A stretch of 12,500 bases of DNA, from NCBI RefSeq assembly GCF_004359215.1, contig NW_027152057.1:4299-16798 (forward strand), given 5' to 3'. The notes beneath the pieces were generated by a model. That model was given only the letters and a program-made list of their open reading frames with translations, had not been told where the DNA came from and made no database searches. The translations under genes were made by a program, and so were the position numbers. Shown here piece after piece: positions 1 through 6,467 of the stretch (position 1 is its first letter; each line of letters opens with the position of its first letter). The DNA comes from Bremia lactucae. Taxonomy: Eukaryota > Oomycota > Peronosporomycetes > Peronosporales > Peronosporaceae.

Positions 1-405
1 GACTTACATCTTCTCGACCCATGGCGGCTCCAAAACCCGGACTTACAAGAGTTTACGAGTCCCAATCGCAGCTCCAGAATAGACTATGTGTTATTGAGCT
101 CAAGACTTTTCAATTTGATTTTTCAAGACATTTTTCATGACTTTCGTGCTAAACCAGGGATTGGGGATCACATAGGCCTCCAATTTAGTTTGGGATCAAC
201 CTGTTTTCGCCCATCTAATCGAGCTCCATGGAAATGCCCGGCATGGGTTATCGCTTTGCCCGAAGCACAGGGATATTTAAGCAATTCGCTTCTCGAAATT
301 TCACGGTCTTTTTGGGCCCCACACTCACACCATTATAATCGTGGCTGTTTACTCGATGAACACAAAAGGACAGACTCGATATTTTTGAGAAGATTATTCC
401 AGTAA
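1..405 (+). pseudogene. AP-like endonuclease C-terminal part of LINE ORF2 (partial)
   Basis: Frame 1 is open from base 1 to a TAA at 403-405. Two hallmarks of the exonuclease-endonuclease-phosphatase fold are visible. SRIDYVL at 73-93 matches the conserved (S)RID block, and GDH at 163-171 corresponds to the SDH block holding the catalytic Asp-His pair, with Gly in place of the usual Ser. In a live element this domain nicks target DNA to prime reverse transcription. The N-terminal metal-binding part of the domain lies outside the window. After GDH the sequence runs into a linker. The TAA sits beside an A-run (404-410), and the same frame stays open beyond it, so it is a disabling stop rather than the natural end of the protein. 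Confidence 0.85.
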
Positions 406-1733
406 AAAAAGAATGAGCGCCAAGACCGGATTGCCAGTCTTCATCTCCATATTAATAAGCTTCAACATCAGCAAGCACAATCGTCTACTCAAGATTTAAC
501 CCTCACGATTGCTGCTCAAAAAGCTGCGCTTACGGAGTTAATTCAGAAACAAACCCACTTTGCGTCCAAACAGAAATTTTCGATGGATATTTCAGCTTCT
601 GAACGCTGTTCAAAGTTTTTTTTTCGGCCACCCGAAATCCTTCATAAAACTACTATACCAGTGGATTCGGCTGACGACTTGTTACCACTATGCTCCAAAT
701 TTAAGTCTTATTGGGCTGAAGTTTATTGTTTCCCATCGAAAGAATACGGACACAAGCCCACATGGAATCGTATCAAGCTTTCTTCTATTTTAAGTCATAC
801 CCGCCAGCAACTCACGCAACAGGAGCAAGCTTTCATGGATAGCCCCTTAGCAGCTAACGATTTTTTCTGGGCTTTAACACATACTGCTTCTGGTAAAACC
901 CCGGGTCCGGACGGGTTACCACTAGAATACTACCAAGTGGATATATCTTTATGGAGTAGAATAATGGAAGTCATTTATGCAGCTCAATTTCAAAAGAAAA
1001 GGATGACCAAATTCCAACGGCGGGCCCAAATTTTGCTACTTTACAAGAAAGGCGACAGAATGAGCCCCAGTAATTACAGGCCTATTTCTCTACTTAACGT
1101 TGATGCTAAATTGGGTCCAAAAATGTTGGCCCATAATCTTGGCTCCGTTTTGGGGAAGCTTCTTAATTCTGATCAATATGGTTTTGTTCCGGGCAGAGAT
1201 ATTCGGCACGCTCATGTACGATTTCAAGCCCTGTCCCAACTGTACACCAATAATTCGTCACCAGCCGGGGCAGTTTTGTTAGATTTTGCAAAAGCTTTCG
1301 ACAGTGTTGTATGGGACGCACTAGACATGGTTTTAATGCGTTTCGGATTTGGAAGTTCTTTTCGTCGATGGATTAAAGTCCTATTTTCTGGAACATTGGT
1401 TTCCATTATGTTTAATGGCCGTCCATTGGACCCTTTTGAATTAGGTGCGGGTGTTCGACAAGACGACCCACTTTCGCCTGCACTATTTGTACTATTTGTG
1501 GAGCCATTACTCAATTACATCCAAGCCAAATTCATCCTTTCGGACTATCTGGTGGCTCGATTACCCATTCAATTATCAGCTTTGCGGACGATTGCACCGG
1601 GCTACTTCACGATCTTCGGCATACAAAAGTCTTTCTAGACTTAGTATCGGACTTTTGTCAATCATCTGGCATGCGCCTTAATACAGCCAAAACAGTTGTT
1701 TTACCTTTTCGCCCATGGTCCAGTATTACCTAA
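406..1733 (+). pseudogene. Reverse transcriptase domain of LINE ORF2, frameshifted
   Basis: The reading continues in frame 1 after the stop at 403. In order: ERCSKFFFRPP (601-633), a common pre-RT block; GPDGLPLEYY (904-933); YRPISLLN (1075-1098); QYGFVPGRD (1174-1200); DFAKAFDSV (1282-1308) with the first catalytic Asp; QDDPLSP (1459-1479); and FADD (1581-1592) with the catalytic Asp pair. FADD is in frame 3, so a one-base loss or equivalent lies between about 1520 and 1545; frame 1 runs on to an artificial end at 1638. QDDPLSP normally reads QG[DC]PLSP, so a conserved Gly is replaced by Asp at 1462-1464. After FADD the frame-3 reading ends at a TAA (1731-1733) just past a KTVVLPF stretch. 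It would make cDNA from the element RNA if intact; here it cannot. Confidence 0.92.
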
Positions 1734-3514
1734 CCTCTCAAGCTGGATCTCCAACAGTTAGGCGTTGAAGTATTGGAAAACGATAGTCGTGTGAAACTCT
1801 TAGGGATTTACTATGGACCAACTTTAAGCAATGCAGATCGACTACAACATCTTCTTGCTGATATGAAAACAATATGTTCTCGATGGGACTATCGTGCTCG
1901 GACATTACGTAGCCGGGTGGTCATTCTTCAACAAATTATTCCCCCGGTATTGTGGTTTTCGGCAAGTGTTTGTCATTTGCCACAAACTGGATTTCAACAA
2001 CAAGTTAACTCAATTATTGCACGATTTATCTGCCGTTATAAATCAAACATAGCTTTATCTAAGCAATGGTGGTTTCTTCCTCCCGACAAGGGCGGTCTCG
2101 GTTTAACTTCTCTATCTACGATGATCCAGAGTCTCCAGCTCCACATGTTGTGCAAGGTTATTATAACAACTCGGTCTTCACAAAACAATGAAGCTCCTTC
2201 TTGGGTGGAGCCAGTTATCAAACTTTTTGACAACGCTATTTACCCTCGGGGTAAAGATTTTGATATATTATACGCGCCGGTTTCAACAAGTCCAGATTTT
2301 GTAAACGCATCTCGAAGTCCCAGGTAGTTGCAACTAGGACCGTACTGGCATTTTGTGCTTTTTACTTGGAATGTATATTTTCGAAAGAAAATTGTCCGGA
2401 TGCAGTGCAAGTTTGATAAATTAACGACACCTTTTCTCGACAATGTGGACATTAGGTATGCTTATCGTGGTCGAACCCTTGCCGGAGCAGCCAACCCATT
2501 ACAATTAGTAACAATCTTGCTAATCAAGAAGTTTTTCGGCCGCTGGATCTGTTCAAAGCTTGCCCCGTTCCAGTTACAACAGAAGCACTTTCAAGCTTTC
2601 TACGACCATTTGATCCTGGAAGGACAAGCAGCACTCGCTCCTGTTCAATTTTTTTGCTTCGAATCAAGCCGCTGCTTCAAAGCTTAATGGAACCTCAATT
2701 TGGTCCCGTTCAAGCAGCGTGTTACTATAGCGCATTTCACGCATGGGTTTTTAATTCCTACGAGATTGCTGAGTTAAGTGTGACTCGCATCCGAAATCTT
2801 CTGAGTACACATGAAGTTCCGCTATTACCGTTATCAAGACTGGGTATTGAATTAATTCCTCCCGATCTAATGTGGAAACGGGATACAAAGATGAACAAGC
2901 ACATTCTCCCAGTTTATGCGGATCTGCTATATAGGCTTCAACATAATGCCCTATTTGTAGGCTACCGCTTACAGCACGTCCCGAATGCAGACACTCCCTG
3001 CCCTTTCGGATGCAACACTCTCGAGACTCCTTCACACCTTTTTTGGTTTTGTGACTTAGCAACTCGAGTTTGGACTGCTTGGCTTCCAATTCTACAGCAA
3101 CTCTTTTCTTCCAATTTATACTGGGATTCGCTACTATTTTTCATAGTAGAGCCGAAATCGTCCGCTATTTCGAAGTTTGGCTATAACGTCTACGTGATTC
3201 TCCATATTGTACGAGCAGTTATTTTTCGCTGTTTATGGATGCACCGGAATGATGTTCGTTTTCATTCAGTCCAAGTGAACTTGGTATCGGTCCAAGCCAC
3301 TATAACTGCTGTTGTTCGACTCCATGTTGAACGATACTCTTTGGAGCTGCAACAAAAACAACTGAGTCATTCGGGTTCAATTCTTCGCCAACTACGAGCT
3401 TTATTGGAGCTACTACCAAAACCAAGGTACTTACCCCCGGAAAGGAATCAAACTCAAAACGTAACCCCTCCCAGCTGCGATATTCTACACCAAGAATTGG
3501 GTAATTCAGTCTAA
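1734..3514 (+). pseudogene. C-terminal connector and CCHC zinc knuckle of LINE ORF2, broken
   Basis: Frame 3 continues after the TAA at 1731 with VKLLGIYYG (from 1791), the 'lGi.yg' step that follows the RT palm in L1 ORF2. WWFLPPDKGGLGL (2068-2106) is the usual K-GGLGL block. A TAG at 2325-2327 interrupts, but frame 3 stays open to 2687. The coding signal then passes to frame 2 near 2640-2660. In frame 2 a zinc-binding knuckle is complete: Cys 2999-3001, Cys 3011-3013, His 3035-3037, Cys 3050-3052, spacing C-x3-C-x7-H-x4-C as in L1-type ORF2 tails, followed by Trp-rich ATRVWTAW. The frame-2 stop at 3512-3514 is the probable natural end. The knuckle aids RNA binding in the family. No RNase H domain was recognised. 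Confidence 0.82.
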
Positions 3515-3558
3515 AATGGGTCATTTGATCCGCTAAAGCACCGGTCATCAAGTAAAGT

Positions 3559-3637
3559 TAACCAAGTTCTGCAGTTTCAAGCAAAACTTGGTTAGTTTGT
3601 TATACTCAATCTCCATTTTTCGTGGATTATTGAGTAT
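3559..3637 (+). repeat. Two adjacent hairpins just after the LINE ORF2
   Basis: Hairpin 1 has a perfect 10-bp stem, 3559-3568 (TAACCAAGTT) with 3585-3594 (AACTTGGTTA), and a 16-nt loop. Hairpin 2 has a 9-bp stem, 3602-3610 (ATACTCAAT) with 3629-3637 (ATTGAGTAT), plus an inner TCCA/TGGA pairing (3612-3615 with 3623-3626). Both lie 45-125 nt after the ORF2 stop. Some LINEs carry a 3'-UTR stem-loop recognised by their own reverse transcriptase, so this may be the 3' recognition structure. The stems are seen directly; the role is inference. Confidence 0.5.
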
Positions 3638-3640
3638 TTA

Positions 3641-3959
3641 TATTTTGGTATTGAGATCCGTTGCCAACCGCGCCCACTGAAGGTCAGGAGTTTACTCCAT
3701 TAGTGATATATATTGTACAATGATTTGGATCAGATCCCCGGTCCGCCATGGATACTTCGGTTAGCATCCCCCACTGTGACCGTTATGCGTTTTGCTAACC
3801 CGAAAGTTAGGATGTGGAACTCGAGCAAGCTCAAATTATTTTGCGGATCCACGTTATACGCCGGTGTATAACAACTCCCTTCAGCCTGTTTCCTTACAGA
3901 ATTTACCGCAAGCAAGGATCTAATACCGTTATAGTCAGGATGTCTCCCGATTTTTTATT
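3641..3959. other. Stretch with no recognised gene; one near-palindrome
   Basis: No convincing coding frame or known motif. At 3853-3872 a 20-bp near-palindrome has two abutting 10-bp arms with one mismatch (GTTATACGCC / GGTGTATAAC). Part of this stretch could be the body of the - strand SINE-like element whose head lies at 3975-4029, but no second copy is available to set its limits. Confidence 0.4.
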
Positions 3960-3965
3960 TTTTGG

Positions 3966-4032
3966 GTCGTTGCGGGACTCGAACCCTCAACATGTCACTT
4001 AACTGCAGGTGACCCCACCCACTGCGCCAAAT
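3966..4032 (-). mobile_element. tRNA-derived SINE head or degenerate tRNA-like sequence
   Basis: On the - strand an A box, TGGCGCAGTGG (4029-4019), is followed after 33 nt by a B box, GGTTCGAGTCC (3985-3975). This is the order and spacing of an internal RNA polymerase III promoter in a tRNA gene. A true tRNA is unlikely: the 7 nt before the A box do not pair with those after the T-arm (AACGACC), and no anticodon arm can be drawn well. A tRNA-derived SINE whose body runs toward lower coordinates, or a lone tRNA pseudogene, fits better. SINEs with tRNA heads are known in oomycetes. The 3' end and any target-site duplication were not found. Confidence 0.6.
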
Positions 4033-4248
4033 TTCATACAACAAATAGGGGGGTTAAAGTGACTTTTGGCATTGCCAGTTTGACTTCAAGTTACTATACT
4101 GGCATCTAAAACTGACATCGCGCTAATTTTTAGCTCCGGCATCCCGTATATTTGTCCGAATTAGTATACATTTTACGACAACTTTAGCAGTAGTTAGGCA
4201 ATTTACAGAATTAAAGTGCAATGAATCTTGTTTCTCTGTGAAGTTAAG

Positions 4249-4452
4249 CAACCGACCCCAGTGGCCGAGTGGTTAAGCACTGGATCTGGGACCGGGAGGT
4301 ACGTGGATCGATACCCGCGGGGAGGGCGGTACGATGACACATCGCCGGAGTTAGGCTAAAAAGCAGACGAGCAACCATCCAATGGATGGCCTCCCTGCCA
4401 ACCCGCACCGAAGACGTGCCAACGGGTTGAACCCTTGGCACATGCTACTGCG
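4249..4452 (+). mobile_element. tRNA-derived SINE, + strand
   Basis: A box TGGCCGAGTGG (4262-4272, continuing TTAAG as in Leu/Ser tRNAs) and B box GGATCGATACC (4305-4315) are 32 nt apart, a normal internal Pol III promoter. The head begins near 4254 (GACCCCAG). A GC-rich body of about 130 nt follows, with a 7-bp inverted repeat CCATCCA/TGGATGG (4376-4390) and GGGTTGAACCC (4424-4434). The GC content drops on both sides, which helps set the limits. The body stops where integrase-like coding begins (about 4483, perhaps from 4453). Box spacing and GC contrast support a tRNA-derived SINE. It resembles the - strand head nearby only in the boxes, so the two are probably different families. Confidence 0.68.
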
Positions 4453-4482
4453 CCACTGGCAAGTCTCCTCGTCCCCATAAGA

Positions 4483-5165
4483 TGCTGGGGATCCATTAGC
4501 ATGGATTTTCTTTTTGGCTACCGATAGATTCAGCCGGTAACTCCGGTATAGTGGTCTGTGTTGACCATTTGAGCAAAATGTCTCACTTAGCGGTCGTGCC
4601 GGATTCCATTGATGGAGAGGGTACAGCTAAGCGTTTATCGATCGCGTGTTTCGACAACATGGTTTGCCAGTGGCAATTGTCTCTGATCAGGACCCCGGTT
4701 TCACGGTTAAATTCCGAAAATCAATTTTCCGAATGCTTGGCAACAGATTGGATATATCCACTGCGGACCATCCGCAGACCGATGGTCAAACTGAACGTGT
4801 CAATCGCGTCATTGTTGACGTTTTACGCAGCGTGTGTGCTCAGACACCAAAGCGCTGGAGCTCAATGCTTCCAGTAGTGGAATTTGCGTTAAATAATGCT
4901 GTTCATGCCTCTGCAGGCTATACTCCGTTTTGTATAAACGATCTTACCCACCCGCGCGTTCCACTACCGATACCACTGCGTGGTTCAGGGCTTGGGGGGG
5001 GGGTTGGCCGATAGGCTTGCTGATATCAGCCCTGTTTTACCGTTCGGAAACAAGTAAGCGAGTTTCTCGCGACGCAATTTAGTGTCTTAAGACATGTAAG
5101 GGATACGATGGCTGATAGCCAAGACAAACAAAAAGAACAAGCAGATGCCAAAGGCAGAAGCTGTA
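4483..5165 (+). pseudogene. Ty3/gypsy retrotransposon integrase core, fragmented
   Basis: The catalytic triad of a retroelement integrase is visible across shifting frames. Asp of SMDF is at 4504-4506 (frame 1), Asp of VSDQDPGF at 4685-4687 (frame 2) and Glu of DGQTERVN at 4793-4795 (frame 2). The last two are separated by exactly 35 residues, the DD35E signature. Between them, VDHLSKMSHLAVV (frame 3, from 4560) and HPQTDGQTERVN are typical of Ty3/gypsy elements. Frame changes occur near 4518, near 4640-4650, in a ten-G run at 4994-5003, and near 5035-5042; the tail then resumes in frame 2 (VSEFLATQF, ADSQDKQKEQADAK) and fades near 5165. Protease, RT and RNase H are absent and the chromodomain region is missing. 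This is an internal scrap of an element, not functional. Confidence 0.88.
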
Positions 5166-5887
5166 TTTATTCTTGTATGGCTTTAGATTAGCGAGATCGA
5201 AGCGTTCCAAATGAACATCACCTCTATCCGCAGACTCTCTGATATTTCAAATATTACGAAGTCGGCGGGCCCGGTGGACCGGGTTCTCAAATGAGACTTC
5301 GTTTTCACTCCTTGTTTCGTTTAGAGACAAAACGATCGGAATATTCATCATGGAGGTCACCGAAGCCCCACGGGCTTGATCACGTAAACGCGACAGATAC
5401 TGGCTTCGCGTCATTGCCTTTGGCGTAATGTATTGCTCATGAAGAGCGTCGCGGGCAGCGATCTCCTCCAGCGTCCTCGCCGGATACCGGAGATCCAGGT
5501 GCCCAAGCTATGACCTGCTATCACTTTGAGACGCTCGTCCGCACTAAGCGGAGTGAATCTATATTCACTATGAGCCCCAGCTTTCGCTATTTTGGCAGCT
5601 CGACGACGAGCTCTTTCCTCTATGAGGATTATCTGCTCTTGCTCTCCATCGAGCGGATTCGTAATAATGTTGGACTCAGAGTCCCGTGTCCTACTCAATG
5701 CAGTTAAGACATCAGCGGCACCATGTTCTGGGAACGGATTAGGGGCTCGCCGACGTTCGTCCGGTGGAGAAGGCGTGAGCGAACGCCGCTCTTTTTCCTC
5801 CTCTGATTGAGAGTGACTTTCAAAGTCCACCACTCCCTCATCGTCGAGGAAGGGGCTCAGAGTCTGTGACTCACGCTTGATTGTCAT
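5165..5887 (-). pseudogene. Probable gag-like ORF of an LTR retroelement, frameshifted and truncated
   Basis: On the - strand an ATG at 5887-5885 opens a frame through an acidic, Ser/Pro-rich N-terminus (SHSQSEEEKERR, SPPDERRRAPNP), then a charged segment (EERARRRAAKIAK), to about 5510. That frame runs on to 5411, but protein-like sequence moves to a second - frame just after a TAG near 5510: LGHLDLRYPARTLEEIAARD, then YITPKAMTRSQYLSRLRDQ, to a TGA at 5249-5247. Beyond the TGA the same frame stays sensible (RESADRGDVHLERFDLANLK) until it meets the integrase relic near 5165. Total is about 240 codons with one frameshift and one stop. I do not recognise the family by sequence. The gag reading rests on position: downstream of an LTR-like block and a candidate primer site, in the right orientation. 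No CCHC knuckle is left. Confidence 0.55.
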
Positions 5888-5963
5888 TAGACATAGCAAT
5901 GGAAAACACAACCAAACGGTTAGCTGTTTAGGTTCCAACCTCAAAGAGGAAATGAAGCAAATG

Positions 5964-5982
5964 TTGTCACTCGGTGTCACCA
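5964..5982 (-). promoter_or_regulatory. Candidate primer binding site of the - strand LTR element
   Basis: The - strand reads TGGTGACACCGAGTGACAA starting at 5982. TGG complements the CCA end of a tRNA, and such a site just inside an LTR primes minus-strand DNA synthesis. It lies 16 nt inside the LTR edge at 5999, or directly inside an alternative edge at 5984 created by a local repeat (CCCCATTACA and CCCCATTAGA). The leader from here to the gag-like ATG is 76 nt. The matching tRNA was not identified. Confidence 0.42.
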
Positions 5983-5998
5983 GTCTAATGGGGTAGGG

Positions 5999-6467
5999 TG
6001 TAATGGGGCACACATCGGTTGGAGAACCGTTGTTGTGGTACATTTACCTTATGGGTAAAAGACCCTTTTATCTAATGTTAAAATAGTTAGTTACTTAAAT
6101 CCCATATATTATGGGTAATAAATGTGGTCGCCGATAGATATAAATCTGGCGGCCAAAATCTATTTTAATTCGCTAGGGTCAGGTTTTAGATTTAGATAAT
6201 TAAATAAAGTTTAGTTCCCCTTTTGATCCAAAAGCGTTAAGGCTTGCGCAGTGATCTGTAAGAGATAGAAGCCTTTCTAAGGTATACCCTCTTAGGCACT
6301 AGTTGCCACTTCGTTCTACGAACCCCTAAATCCCTTGAGCTAGAATCCTTAAGCTTTAATAGGCTGTACGTCTCCCTGAGTTGTGAAACCCATTAATTCA
6401 ATAGAACTAAGTGACTCTCTGAGTCTGAAAGTCTTCCTCTGACTTAGGAGCGAGGTAGCTCCGCTAC
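5999..6467 (-). mobile_element. LTR-like block, probably the 5' LTR of the - strand element
   Basis: On the + strand the block begins TGTAATGGGG (5999) and ends GCTACA (6467), giving matched TGTA...TACA termini over 469 bp. Inside are AT-rich promoter-like sequence, a 7-bp GC stem around a TATA-like core (6126-6154) and several AATAAA-type signals. On the - strand it is followed by a candidate primer site and a gag-like frame, hence the orientation given. The opposite orientation has some support: the + strand tract GGGGTAGGG at 5990-5998 would suit a polypurine tract, and the integrase relic is on +. No second LTR lies in the window, so the ends are not proven. Its outer edge touches the satellite, suggesting insertion into the array or at its margin. 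Confidence 0.5.

Larger units (their letters stand above)
1..3640 (+). mobile_element. L1-like non-LTR retrotransposon (LINE), 5'-truncated by the window edge, inactive
   Basis: One diverged LINE copy occupies the left quarter. Reading across all three + frames gives the ORF2 order of L1-type elements: AP-endonuclease end, reverse transcriptase, connector, CCHC knuckle. I count three in-frame stops (403-405, 1731-1733, 2325-2327) and two frame changes (about 1520-1545 from frame 1 to frame 3, about 2640-2660 from frame 3 to frame 2) in roughly 1170 codons. That is few for an element this size, so the copy may be only moderately old. ORF1 and the 5' UTR lie upstream of the window. The right boundary is uncertain: I see no poly(A) or simple-repeat tail, and 3640 is chosen because paired hairpins end there. 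The domain order makes the family call safe; the exact clade is not determined. Confidence 0.9.

Noticed and set aside
3966..4032. Functional tRNA gene on the - strand
   Set aside because: A and B boxes are good, but the acceptor halves do not pair and no proper anticodon arm forms.
4249..4330. Functional Leu/Ser tRNA gene on the + strand
   Set aside because: The A box matches, but the sequence after the B box does not give a closing acceptor stem, and a GC-rich SINE-like body follows.
4244..4441. 65-codon ORF on the - strand
   Set aside because: It lies wholly within the SINE and is explained as the antisense reading of that element.
5510..5810. Two + strand ORFs of 65 and 72 codons
   Set aside because: They are the opposite-strand reading of the gag-like frame, which has better composition and continuity.
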